Source of the DNA: Desulfuromonadaceae bacterium
GTDB taxonomy: Bacteria > Desulfobacterota > Desulfuromonadia > Desulfuromonadales > Syntrophotaleaceae
DNA: 64,000 nt
Assembly: GCA_007134025.1 (NCBI GenBank)
Contig: SLLR01000061.1
Span: 1 to 64,000, forward strand
Reading direction: 5' to 3'
A program made the position numbers and the translations under genes. The notes under the pieces were generated by a model, which was not told where the DNA came from, did not search any database, and saw only the letters and a program-made list of their open reading frames with translations. Shown here piece by piece: positions 54,586 to 63,313 of this stretch. Position 1 is the first letter of the stretch. Each line of letters begins with the position of its first letter.

Positions 54586-54627
54586 CCGCCGGACTCCGGA
54601 ATCGTCGGCGGTGGGACAGAAAATATT

Positions 54628-55497
54628 TCAGCGCAGTGCCGGTTGCCGCAGGCTCCCCGACAGACGAAGACTGCGTCCGCCATCCGCGGTGCCGCTGCCG
54701 AGCAGGTCCAGCAGCTCCCGTAGATTGGGATCCAGCGTGTCGCCGGGGCGCAGTTCCAGGGTCAAGTTAAGGCGGGTGGCGGCCAGGGAAGGGCCGAGCA
54801 GCAGGGTGCCCTGTCCCCGTCCCTCCAGTGCGCCCCCTTGCAGAGACAGTTCCCGCACGTTCAGTGTGGCTCCCTGTCCTTCGACCCGCAGGTGCAAACG
54901 GCCCAGGTCAAGGCGACCTTCGGCGACTCCGTAAGCTTCCAGTCCGGCAAGCTGGATCTGTTCCAGGGTCAGCTCCAGCTGTCGTTCTCCCGGCAGATCC
55001 AGGGGAAGCCTCCCCTCAAAGTGGCCGCTGCTCATAGTCCCTTGCAGGATCGGGCCGGATTCGGCTCCGAGAACTTCCCGCACCGGAATCCCCTTGGCTT
55101 TGACTAGCGTCTCGCCGTTGCGGCGAAGGTTTCCGGTCAGGGTGCCGCCGTGAAGTTCGGCTCGAAAGCGCAGGCCGGGGCGGTCGCCGGCCAGGGAAAG
55201 CCAGAGCGGGACGACACGCAGTTGTCGCAGGGGCAGTTCCCGGCGGGGAGATTCGCTGATCAGCAGATCCGCCCTGGGGAAGTACAGGCCGGGGGGGAAC
55301 AGTAGCGTCGGCGGCTCCAGGCGGATTTCCACCAGGCCCGCCTGGGTCATTTCTTGTTGCAGGCGGTCCCGCAGGGTCTGGCGGGGAAAGGCGCGATAGT
55401 AGACGGTCAGTGCGGCAATCAGCAGCAGTACACACATTCCCAGCCACCGGCCGGTGCGGCGACCGCAACAACGGCTAAGGGTAGCCATGACGGTCAT
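54628..55497 (-). CDS. gspN: Type II secretion protein GspN
   Basis: The 289-residue inner-membrane protein has one N-terminal membrane segment (about 18-36) and a periplasmic beta-rich domain (LELTLEQIQLAGLEAYGVAEGRLDLGRL, LSLQGGALEGRGQGTLLLGP). It is the last gene of the gsp operon; its start overlaps the gspM stop by four bases (ATGA). GspN is a minor, often dispensable part of the secretion system. Confidence 0.82.
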   Translation of the reverse strand: MTVMATLSRCCGRRTGRWLGMCVLLLIAALTVYYRAFPRQTLRDRLQQEMTQAGLVEIRLEPPTLLFPPGLYFPRADLLISESPRRELPLRQLRVVPLWLSLAGDRPGLRFRAELHGGTLTGNLRRNGETLVKAKGIPVREVLGAESGPILQGTMSSGHFEGRLPLDLPGERQLELTLEQIQLAGLEAYGVAEGRLDLGRLHLRVEGQGATLNVRELSLQGGALEGRGQGTLLLGPSLAATRLNLTLELRPGDTLDPNLRELLDLLGSGTADGGRSLRLSGSLRQPALR

Positions 55498-56033
55498 GAG
55501 AGCCTCCGATAGCTGGCGAAGACAAGGGTCACATCGAGCAGCGCCCGATCGTCAAAGCGGTTGCGTAGCCGCAAGGATTTGACCTGCATCGGAGCCGGCG
55601 CTCTTTCGATGGCGACCAGCAGCTGCACGAGTTGATCAAGACGAATGCGCTCCAGGCGAACTTCCACCGCTTCTTCACGAAACTCCTCCATCATGGCTCC
55701 CGGCTGCGGACGCATGGATATGAGGCGGTCGCGGCCCGCCAGGCGAGTGCTGGTGGCTTCGACGAAAGTCAGCAGGGAAAAATCCCCGGCCGCGTCCAGC
55801 CGCCGTTCGCCAGCCGCTGTCTGCTGCTGCAACTGCCGGTACTCGCGGCTCAGCTGCTGCAGCTCCGAAAGCTGCCGACGGCGGGAGGCGATCTGCGTGT
55901 CGAGACGTGCCAGAGTCGCCCGGTAAGGTTGCAGGATCCCGAAGATCAGGACCGCAAGGGCGATGACCAGCGCCGCCGCCAGCAGCATCAGCCGCTCTCT
56001 TTGACTGAGATCCTGTAGAAACTTGAGATTCAT
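55494..56033 (-). CDS. gspM: Type II secretion protein GspM
   Basis: The 179-residue protein has an N-terminal membrane segment (LMLLAAALVIALAVLIFGIL) followed by a coiled coil (ARLDTQIASRRRQLSELQQL) and a ferredoxin-like periplasmic domain. It forms the inner-membrane assembly platform with GspL, GspF and GspC. It overlaps gspL by four bases at its start and gspN at its end. Confidence 0.86.
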   Translation of the reverse strand: MNLKFLQDLSQRERLMLLAAALVIALAVLIFGILQPYRATLARLDTQIASRRRQLSELQQLSREYRQLQQQTAAGERRLDAAGDFSLLTFVEATSTRLAGRDRLISMRPQPGAMMEEFREEAVEVRLERIRLDQLVQLLVAIERAPAPMQVKSLRLRNRFDDRALLDVTLVFASYRRLS

Positions 56034-57421
56034 GGTAGCGCCTCCCCGGTCAAGGGCAGATTCAGGCGGAATTCGACGCGCTGGTTGTCGGCGGCGGTGC
56101 GGGCGTCGCCGATCTGGGCTTCGCCGAACAGGGCCGATTGTTCAAGGCTGCGGGCGATGCGGTTGAGGTCGTCGTAGGAATCGGTCGCCCCTTCCAGGCG
56201 CAGTCCCTCGGCGCCGTAGTTGAGGGTATTGATGTCGACCCGGACCTGCTCCGGCATGCGTGCGGAGACTTCCAGCAGGACGGACAGGGCCGAGGCGCTG
56301 CCATCGATACCGAGCAGACGGCCCCGGGTGCGCAGACGGGCAATCGCCTGACGCAGTTGCAGGGGCATGTCGACAATGGCGCCGGCTTCGGGCAGGGTTT
56401 CACGGAACTGGGCGATGAGCTGCTGTTGCAGCATGCGCGCCTGGCGTGACTTGTGAGCGTAGCCCATCCAGCCTGCAACGACGAACAGAGCCAGAGCGGT
56501 CAGCAGGGCAGTGCCGGCCAGCAGCAGCTTTTTCTTCAGCGCAGCCCATTCCCCCTTAAGAGCGAGGGGGCCGCGGCGAAAGTTGCCGTCCCCCTGCCGT
56601 CCCGAGCGCAGGGCGCGCCAGGCCAGGGTTACTGCAGGAAGGAATTCTGCGGCCACCGGTTCGTCGCCCAGGGTCCAGAGGGGAATTTCCACGGCGTACC
56701 CCTGCTGCCTGAGGGTTTCGACCAGATCCTCATCGGCCCGGGGACCCAGCAGATACAAGGGAAGCTGTTCCAGGCGGTGCTGTGCCTGCAACTGGCGACT
56801 CTGCTGGATCAGCTCCTCGGCCTGCTCGGCGGTGGTCGACAGGGGGGAGGCGAGGCGGTAGTCGACGGTGCATCCCCGCTGCAGCAGGGCGACCACCGTT
56901 TCTTCGTTACGCAGCAATGCGACTACAGCCGTTTCGCTGCGGTCCGCCAGCGCCGGGGGCATGGCAAAGGGAGCCAGATCCAGCACCTGGAGGGGAATGT
57001 TTTCCTGGTCAAAGGCTTCGAGAAACGCCGCCACCGCAGCTTGCGGAACGGCACTGGCTCCGATTTGGCAACCCTGGTCATGCTCCTGCCGATGGTGCAG
57101 GACCATGACGCAGTCCTGATCGGCCACAGGCAGCTGGGACGCCAGGGAAAAACCCATGGCCGCTTCGATCTTTTTCGGATCCTTGAAGGGATAGTTGAGC
57201 CAGCGGCTGAAACCGCTGCTCGCCGGCAGGGCGGCGGCCAGACGGTCGCCATAGATGCGGGTGCCTTCGGTGAGTTCACGCAGGGCCCGGTGCAGTTCCT
57301 CCCGGTTGGACCAGGGACGTTTGTCGACGAGGCGCAGTTCAGGTTCGTCCGACGTCTGCGTGACAATGGCCAGCCGAACCCAGTCCCGGTCGATGTCGAT
57401 GCCGATAAAGCGTTTTTCCAT
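56030..57421 (-). CDS. gspL: Type II secretion protein GspL
   Basis: The 463-residue protein has an N-terminal actin-like cytoplasmic domain (MEKRFIGIDIDRDWVRLAIV), a membrane segment around residue 300-320 (LLLAGTALLTALALFVVAGWMG), and a periplasmic ferredoxin-like domain. It links the GspE ATPase to the inner-membrane platform. The actin-like domain and the length support the call. Confidence 0.87.
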   Translation of the reverse strand: MEKRFIGIDIDRDWVRLAIVTQTSDEPELRLVDKRPWSNREELHRALRELTEGTRIYGDRLAAALPASSGFSRWLNYPFKDPKKIEAAMGFSLASQLPVADQDCVMVLHHRQEHDQGCQIGASAVPQAAVAAFLEAFDQENIPLQVLDLAPFAMPPALADRSETAVVALLRNEETVVALLQRGCTVDYRLASPLSTTAEQAEELIQQSRQLQAQHRLEQLPLYLLGPRADEDLVETLRQQGYAVEIPLWTLGDEPVAAEFLPAVTLAWRALRSGRQGDGNFRRGPLALKGEWAALKKKLLLAGTALLTALALFVVAGWMGYAHKSRQARMLQQQLIAQFRETLPEAGAIVDMPLQLRQAIARLRTRGRLLGIDGSASALSVLLEVSARMPEQVRVDINTLNYGAEGLRLEGATDSYDDLNRIARSLEQSALFGEAQIGDARTAADNQRVEFRLNLPLTGEALP

Positions 57422-57426
57422 AAGCC

Positions 57427-58341
57427 TTAATCCACCTTGAAGTAGAGGACCTGGTTGTCGTCCTTGCGAATATCCGCCTGCACCACACTGCGGCCGGGGC
57501 CTACTTCGGCCCGCGCCGTCACCCGGTAACAGGAACTGTCGAATTTCACATAGCGGAAAATGAACCCGTAGGCCCGCTCCAGTTCCGGCAGCTCGCGCAG
57601 TTGTGTCAGTGAGGTCAGGGGACTGTGCTGTCGGGCGTTGAGAATGGCGTCGCCCGCCCGCCCGTCCATTTCCTCTGCCAGGGCCAGCAGCAGTTCGCGT
57701 CGGGCGGTGTTGACATTCACCCGGCGGTCCCCGTAAAGGGTCACGTAGGGAGTCAGCCGCTGCAACAGCCGGGGATCGAAGCCCCGCACCCGAAGCAGTT
57801 CTTCCAGGGTGTCGAGGGGAGCGTTCTTGGCCCGGTAGGGGGTGGCAAGGCTCAGGTAATAGTCGCTTTCCGCCCCCAGCGGTTGCGGCTCGTCATCGGG
57901 GTCGATCCAGTCGATGAGTGCCGCGGTCAGTTCGGGTCCTTCGGCAATGTCCAGATGCCGAAACAGCCGCAGCAGGCGGTCCCTGATCACCACATCGATG
58001 TTGCCCTGAACGCTCACCAGACGGTTCAGGTTGAGGCGGCCGTCGTGATCTTCGATGACGATGGAAACCGCCCCGTCTCCCACCGGGTAGTGACTGATCG
58101 GTTGTGCCCAGAGCTCATCCAGACTGTCGTGGGCGTTGGTGTCCTCCTGCAGCAGCATGCGTCCGAAACGGACGCCGCCCTTGGCCAGATAGTAGGCTTT
58201 GGTCCGATCACGAAAACTTTCCGTCAGACGCAGATCCACCAGGGTCGAAAAGGCAAAGTCGCCAAGCAGGGCGCTGAGCAGGGCGACCACCACCAGGACC
58301 AGCAGCAGCACCGTGCCTTGTTCCTGTCGCAGAGATCTCAT
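57427..58341 (-). CDS. gspK: Type II secretion minor pseudopilin GspK
   Basis: The 304-residue pseudopilin has a short basic leader ending QEQG before TVLLLVLVVVALLSALLG; as is usual for GspK, Glu at +5 is missing. The large C-terminal domain contains a helix-hairpin-helix segment (RVNVNTARRELLLALAEEMDG) typical of the family. GspK tips the pseudopilus with GspI and GspJ. It overlaps gspJ by four bases. Confidence 0.87.
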   Translation of the reverse strand: MRSLRQEQGTVLLLVLVVVALLSALLGDFAFSTLVDLRLTESFRDRTKAYYLAKGGVRFGRMLLQEDTNAHDSLDELWAQPISHYPVGDGAVSIVIEDHDGRLNLNRLVSVQGNIDVVIRDRLLRLFRHLDIAEGPELTAALIDWIDPDDEPQPLGAESDYYLSLATPYRAKNAPLDTLEELLRVRGFDPRLLQRLTPYVTLYGDRRVNVNTARRELLLALAEEMDGRAGDAILNARQHSPLTSLTQLRELPELERAYGFIFRYVKFDSSCYRVTARAEVGPGRSVVQADIRKDDNQVLYFKVD

Positions 58342-58940
58342 AGGCTTTTATACAGAGGCGCCAGTTCAATAACGGTCATGAACGGCAGCGGGCCTCCGTC
58401 GGTCTCGATGGTCAGATTCACCTCCACCAGATCAGGCAACCCTCCCTGTTCCAGACTGTCCCACAGGGGCTGCCGATCCGTCGCGCTGCCGAAGCGCAAC
58501 TCCAGGCTTTGAATTCCCGCCGCCAGGCGGCGGCGAGGCGGCTCTTCGGGGCTGTCGTCGTGCAGGGGGTGTTCGTCCCGCAGCAGTATTCCGGCCGCGC
58601 CGTTCTCCCGATCCAGCCGGTATCTTACCCGGACCAGCCCGCCCCCTGAAGAAGTTGGTGTCGCCGCCGTGGTTGCCAGTTGCAGAAAGGTGGCGCCCCT
58701 GTCGTCCACACCGCCGACGAACCGGGTTTCGGGTCCATGGGCGCTGTAATAGGCGCCTCGCAGTTCCCTGGCCAGTCGTTCGGAGATGACCCGGGCCAGG
58801 TGAAAGGCTTCGCCCTCGTCAGCCAGCCGATCCCGTGAGAGGCTCACCGAGCGGACGACACCGTAGGCCGTGGCCAGCAGCAGGGCGCTGATCGTCATGG
58901 CAACCAGCATTTCGATGAGGGTAAAGCCTTTGTTGGTCAT
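58338..58940 (-). CDS. gspJ: Type II secretion minor pseudopilin GspJ
   Basis: The 200-residue pseudopilin has the prepilin site NKG-FTLIEMLVAM (cleavage after G, Glu at +5) and a hydrophobic helix, then a beta-rich domain. It joins GspI and GspK at the tip. Order gspH-I-J-K is standard. Confidence 0.87.
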   Translation of the reverse strand: MTNKGFTLIEMLVAMTISALLLATAYGVVRSVSLSRDRLADEGEAFHLARVISERLARELRGAYYSAHGPETRFVGGVDDRGATFLQLATTAATPTSSGGGLVRVRYRLDRENGAAGILLRDEHPLHDDSPEEPPRRRLAAGIQSLELRFGSATDRQPLWDSLEQGGLPDLVEVNLTIETDGGPLPFMTVIELAPLYKSL

Positions 58941-58949
58941 CCCGCTTTC

Positions 58950-59315
58950 TCAGAGCAACAGAAACGACGTCAGAGACACGGACTCGTTGTCCCGTTCCTC
59001 GCCCCAGGCAACAATGACCCGGACCTCAATGGTCGAGGGCAGCGGCGTCTCGGCAATCGCGTAATGCCAGCGGAACTGTTCGAAAGGCTCCGCAAAGCGA
59101 TCCGAATCCCTGTCCCGGGGCAGACCCGCGGTTTCAAATTCAGCCATCTTGGCCTGGGCCAGCAGGGTGGCCCGAGTGGTTTTCTGCAAGCGGTCGTGAA
59201 CTGCGATGGAGCGGTTGCCCAGACTCAGCAACGCCAGCAGCGCTGTTGCCGCAACCGCCAGGGCGATCATCACTTCAAGCAGGGTAAAAGCCTTGTGACA
59301 ACGGAATAGGGCCAT
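58950..59315 (-). CDS. gspI: Type II secretion minor pseudopilin GspI
   Basis: The 121-residue pseudopilin has the site CHKA-FTLLEVMIAL. Residue -1 is Ala where the peptidase usually meets Gly; Glu at +5 is kept. ATG 59315 is chosen because TGAGGA stands just before it and it avoids overlap with gspH. Short length is typical of GspI (about 120-130). Confidence 0.83.
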   Translation of the reverse strand: MALFRCHKAFTLLEVMIALAVAATALLALLSLGNRSIAVHDRLQKTTRATLLAQAKMAEFETAGLPRDRDSDRFAEPFEQFRWHYAIAETPLPSTIEVRVIVAWGEERDNESVSLTSFLLL

Positions 59316-59322
59316 CGTTTCC

Positions 59323-59847
59323 TCAGAACTCAAGAAATCCTTCGTGAATTTCGCTGGCTCCGGTAAGGGGCATCAAGCGCACGGTGAGGCGCGCCGTCTC
59401 GCCGGCCTCCAGGTGAAGCACCGTTTCTTCCAGCCAGCCGAGGGGAAGAACCCGAACCACAACGGTCTGCTCACCAAAGGGCCTCTGGCCGCCGACGATC
59501 ACATTGGCGATGCGGGATCTGCCGGCCGCGGAGCGCTCCCGGCCCGGTCCGCCCAGGGCCACCTGTTGGCCGTCGGCTTCCAGGCGTCGAGCAAAAAAGA
59601 CCTGCCGCTGCAGATCAAAGACCAACTCGTGCTCCTGGCCGGTCAGGGCGGCCTCGCTGTAGACCCAGCGGGTCAGGCCGCTGATGCGTCGGGCCGTCGA
59701 GCGCAACTCCCGGTGTCTGCCCTGACCCAGCAACGGCAGGGTCAATCCGGCAAACAGGGCAATGATCACGGTGACCACCGCCAGTTCCACCAGGGTAAAG
59801 CCGGAGCGCGCCGTGGTTCTTGCGGCCCGGTTCGAGGAAGGGATCAT
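59323..59847 (-). CDS. gspH: Type II secretion minor pseudopilin GspH
   Basis: The 174-residue pseudopilin has RSG-FTLVELAVVTVI (Glu at +5), then a beta-rich domain with a late hydrophobic-charged pattern. ATG 59847 gives a 17-residue leader before the cleavage site, longer than most. The longer frame to 59937 overlaps gspG and is less likely. GspH is thought to link the tip to the GspG shaft. Confidence 0.82.
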   Translation of the reverse strand: MIPSSNRAARTTARSGFTLVELAVVTVIIALFAGLTLPLLGQGRHRELRSTARRISGLTRWVYSEAALTGQEHELVFDLQRQVFFARRLEADGQQVALGGPGRERSAAGRSRIANVIVGGQRPFGEQTVVVRVLPLGWLEETVLHLEAGETARLTVRLMPLTGASEIHEGFLEF

Positions 59848-59872
59848 CCTGAACCCGGAACGGTCCGAGCCA

Positions 59873-60313
59873 TCAGTCCAGTTCCCAGCTGCGAATCTCG
59901 GCATTGTTCCCCTCACCGCCTGGTTCGCCGTCGGCACCGTAAGAAAGGATGTCGTACTCGTCGTGCAGGCCGGGAGACAGATAAACGTAGGGATTCCCCC
60001 AGGGATCCATCGGGACTCTGCGCAGATAGCCGTTATCCGGGTAGCGGGTCGGAATGCGCCCGATCTGGGGTTTTTCCACCAGGGCCCTCAGTCCCTGTTC
60101 CGTCGAGGGGAAAAAGCCGTTGTCGAGCTTGAACATGCCCAGGGCTTCACCGATGCCGCGAATATCCGCCGCGGCTTTGGTGCGGCGGGCTTCCTCCGGC
60201 CGATCCAGAATACGCGGCACTACGATGCCGACAAGGATGCCGAGGATGGTCACCACTACCAGAATTTCAATAAGAGTAAATCCTCGACGGTTTTTGAGTC
60301 TGGGGACAGACAT
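59873..60313 (-). CDS. gspG: Type II secretion major pseudopilin GspG
   Basis: The 146-residue major pseudopilin has RRG-FTLIEILVVVTILGILVG (Glu at +5) and the conserved TEQGLRALVEKP, then DPWGNPYVYLSPG and a C-terminal calcium-loop region (LSYGADGEPGGEG). It polymerises into the pseudopilus that pushes substrates out. AAGGAG lies eight bases before ATG 60313. Confidence 0.92.
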   Translation of the reverse strand: MSVPRLKNRRGFTLIEILVVVTILGILVGIVVPRILDRPEEARRTKAAADIRGIGEALGMFKLDNGFFPSTEQGLRALVEKPQIGRIPTRYPDNGYLRRVPMDPWGNPYVYLSPGLHDEYDILSYGADGEPGGEGNNAEIRSWELD

Positions 60314-60385
60314 GGTCGCTACTCCTTGGTCAGAAATGTCAAAACGGAGCGTGGCTTGCTTCACCCGAAGCTGTTTGTCAGACGC

Positions 60386-61594
60386 TCAGCCCATGCCCTG
60401 GCTGGCCTGAAAGATGGGAAGCAGAACGGCCAGCACCACGGCACCGACTACACTTCCCATCAGTAGAATCATCAGGGGCTCCAGCAGCGGCAACAGGGCG
60501 GCGATGGTGCTATCTACCTGGTTTTCATAACTGCGGGCCGCCCGTCCCAGCATGTTTTCCAGCTGGCCGCTTTTTTCTCCGGCTGCGGCCATCTGGATCA
60601 ACAGGGGCGGAAACACGCCGCTGCGCTGCAGGGGCGCGGCCAGACCTTCGCCCTCCCGTACGCAGACCGCGGTGTTTTCCAGGGCCTGCCGCAGTACCCG
60701 GTTGCCCATCAAACCACGGCTGATATCGAGAGCTGTGAGCAACGGTACGCCGCTGCCCAGCAGCGTAGCCAGAGTGCGGCTCAGGCGGGCAGTGGCGGTG
60801 AACAGAATAAGCCGCCCGATCAGGGGCAGCTGCAGAACCCGACGGTGCAGTTCCAGGGCCCCCCGTTCACTGCGTCCGTAACGCCGCAGCACCGCGGCCC
60901 CCAGTAGCACTGCCAGCAGCAAAAGCCACCAGCCGCCGGAAAACAGTTCCCCGGCCCGAATCAGCAGGCGGGTCATGAGCGGCAGTTCCATGTTCAGGTT
61001 ATCGAGCATGCGGGTGATCTGCGGAACCACGAAAGCAAACAACAGCAGCAGGACGGCGCTGCCCACCAGTCCCATGAGAGCCGGGTAGGTCAGGGCTGCC
61101 TGAATGCGGCTGCGGGTACGGGCCTGATTCTCCAGCAGGTCAGACAACTGGGCCAGCACCTGGTCGAGGGTGCCGCTGCTTTCGCCGACCTTGACCATGT
61201 TGATGAACAGCGACGAGAAGATTCGGGGCTGGGCTTCCAGAGCCTGGTGCAGCGACCCGCCCTGTACCAGTTCTTCCCGGGCGCGGTTCAGGGACCGGCT
61301 CAGGAGCGCGCGGTTGGTCTGTTCGGCAACCGATGCGAGCACCTCGTCAAGGGGCAGTCCGGCTTCCAGCAGGGTGGCCATCTGGCGAGTGGCGGCGGCC
61401 AACTCCAGGGGTCCGACACGACGTCGCTGCCAGCGAAAGGAGCGCCGGTTCAAAGCCGCCAGTTCCTGCATCTCGGTGGCAAAAACCTGCCGTCCGCGCA
61501 GGGTCTCCAGAGCGACCCGGCGTCCTGGTGCTTCCAGGGCGCCTTTGACCCGGGCGCCGCTGGCATCGAATCCTTCGTATTCGAAGCGGGGCAC
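60386..61594 (-). CDS. gspF: Type II secretion inner-membrane protein GspF
   Basis: The 402-residue polytopic protein has the two GspF domains, each with a helical bundle, and three membrane segments (about 165-190, 215-235 and 370-395). Motifs include PRIFSSLFINMVKVGESSGTL and PPLLIQMAAAGEKSGQLENML. It anchors the platform and contacts GspE. GTG start at 61594, with GGAG upstream, follows the gspE stop by two bases. Confidence 0.92.
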   Translation of the reverse strand: MPRFEYEGFDASGARVKGALEAPGRRVALETLRGRQVFATEMQELAALNRRSFRWQRRRVGPLELAAATRQMATLLEAGLPLDEVLASVAEQTNRALLSRSLNRAREELVQGGSLHQALEAQPRIFSSLFINMVKVGESSGTLDQVLAQLSDLLENQARTRSRIQAALTYPALMGLVGSAVLLLLFAFVVPQITRMLDNLNMELPLMTRLLIRAGELFSGGWWLLLLAVLLGAAVLRRYGRSERGALELHRRVLQLPLIGRLILFTATARLSRTLATLLGSGVPLLTALDISRGLMGNRVLRQALENTAVCVREGEGLAAPLQRSGVFPPLLIQMAAAGEKSGQLENMLGRAARSYENQVDSTIAALLPLLEPLMILLMGSVVGAVVLAVLLPIFQASQGMG

Positions 61595-61596
61595 GG

Positions 61597-63294
61597 TCAG
61601 ATCTCCTCCTGGGTGACACGCAGTACTTCTTCGATGGTGGTTTCTCCGGCCAGGGCCTTGGCGATTCCGGCGTCGCGCAGCGAGCTCATGCCGGCCGCCA
61701 GAGCCGCTTTCTTGATGAGAGCGGCATCACGTTTCTGCAGCAACAGATCCCGCACCTTTTCATCGACGGTGAGCAGTTCAAAGATGCCCTTGCGGCCCCG
61801 ATAGCCGATGCCCATGCAGCGGTCGCAGCCCACCTCCCGGTAGAGAGCAGTGCCTTCCGGTAGATGGGGCGGCAGACCCGCCTCCCGCAGCAGCTCGTCA
61901 CTCGGCTGATAGGCCTGGCGGCAGTGGGGGCAGAGTTGGCGCACCAGTCTTTGGGCCAGAATGCCGACAATCGACGAAGCGGCCAGAAAGGGCTCGATGC
62001 CCATTTCCACCAGGCGGGTCAGGGCGCCGGCGGCATCGTTGGTGTGCAGGGTGGAGAAGACCATGTGGCCCGTCAGGGCCGACTGAACGGCCATCTCTGC
62101 CGTCTCCCGGTCGCGGATCTCACCGACCATGATGATGTCGGGATCCTGGCGTAGAATCGAGCGCAGGCCAGCGGCAAAGGTCAGCTCAATCCGGGGATTG
62201 ACCTGGATCTGGCCCACTCCCTTGAGCTGATACTCGATGGGATCCTCGACGGTGATGATGTTTTTTTCCCGGCTGTTAAGAAGCGTCAGGGCGGCGTAAA
62301 GGGTGGTGGTTTTGCCGGATCCGGTCGGCCCGGTGACCAGGAAGATGCCGTGACTCTTGCGGATCATGGCCTGAACCTGCAGCAGCAGGCGGGGGGCCAT
62401 GCCGATTTCTTCCAGGGTCAGGACGTTGCTCGATTTGTCCAGCAGGCGCAGCACGATGCGTTCGCCAAAGGCGGTGGGCAGCGTCGAGACGCGCACATCC
62501 ACATCCTTGCCGGCGATGCGCACCCCGAAACGGCCGTCCTGGGGCAGGCGCTTCTCGGCGATATTGAGGTTGGACATGATCTTGATGCGACTGCCGATGC
62601 TGGCCTGGGCCCGCACCGGAGGGCGCAGTACGTCATACAGGATGCCGTCAACCCGATAACGGATCACCAGTTCCGTTTCGTAGGGTTCGATGTGAATGTC
62701 GCTGGCCCGTTCCCTGTATGCCTGAGTCAACAGGCTGTTGACGAAACGAATGATGGGACCTTCATCGGAAGCGTCAAGCAGGTCGGTGGGTTCCAGCCGG
62801 GCCGTTGCAGCGTTCTCCGCGCCGTCGTCGATTTCAGCGACCACGTTCTGGGTTTTGCCGGCGTGCTGTTCGTAGCTGCGGTTGATGGCGCGGAGGATTT
62901 CGTCGGCACTGGAAACGGTAATCTGCAGTTGGCAGCCGGTCAGCACGGTCAGGTCGTTCAGGGCGCGATTGTCCAGCGGATCGGCCACCGCCAGAGTCAG
63001 GCGATGGGACTGACGGCTGATGGGAAAGATTCGGCGTTCCTTGGCAAAGGCGATAGGGATCAGGTCAAGCAGATCCGCTTCCGCCAGTTCTTCGAGGTGC
63101 TCGGCAAAGGGCAGATCGGACTGGAGTGCCAGCGCCCGGGCCAACAGGGTTCCATCGATAGCACCGCTGTGCAGCAACAGCTCACCAAGACGCTGGCCGC
63201 TCTGGGGCTGAACCGCGAGGGCCTGCTCGACCGCCGATGCCGGGACGTTGCAGTGAAGTTGCAGAATTTCGCCAAGGAGCTTCCAGCTTTTCAT
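61597..63294 (-). CDS. gspE: Type II secretion ATPase GspE
   Basis: The 565-residue ATPase has an N-terminal GspE domain, Walker A GPTGSGKTT (322-330), the Asp box region ITVEDPIEYQL, Walker B ILRQDPDIIMVGEIRD, and a zinc-binding tetracysteine C455/C458 and C490/C493. It drives pseudopilus assembly from the cytoplasmic face. ATG 63294 is used, although there is no obvious ribosome-binding site; translation may be coupled to gspD. Confidence 0.94.
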   Translation of the reverse strand: MKSWKLLGEILQLHCNVPASAVEQALAVQPQSGQRLGELLLHSGAIDGTLLARALALQSDLPFAEHLEELAEADLLDLIPIAFAKERRIFPISRQSHRLTLAVADPLDNRALNDLTVLTGCQLQITVSSADEILRAINRSYEQHAGKTQNVVAEIDDGAENAATARLEPTDLLDASDEGPIIRFVNSLLTQAYRERASDIHIEPYETELVIRYRVDGILYDVLRPPVRAQASIGSRIKIMSNLNIAEKRLPQDGRFGVRIAGKDVDVRVSTLPTAFGERIVLRLLDKSSNVLTLEEIGMAPRLLLQVQAMIRKSHGIFLVTGPTGSGKTTTLYAALTLLNSREKNIITVEDPIEYQLKGVGQIQVNPRIELTFAAGLRSILRQDPDIIMVGEIRDRETAEMAVQSALTGHMVFSTLHTNDAAGALTRLVEMGIEPFLAASSIVGILAQRLVRQLCPHCRQAYQPSDELLREAGLPPHLPEGTALYREVGCDRCMGIGYRGRKGIFELLTVDEKVRDLLLQKRDAALIKKAALAAGMSSLRDAGIAKALAGETTIEEVLRVTQEEI

Positions 63295-63313
63295 AACGGT
63301 AACAGCTTGTAAA

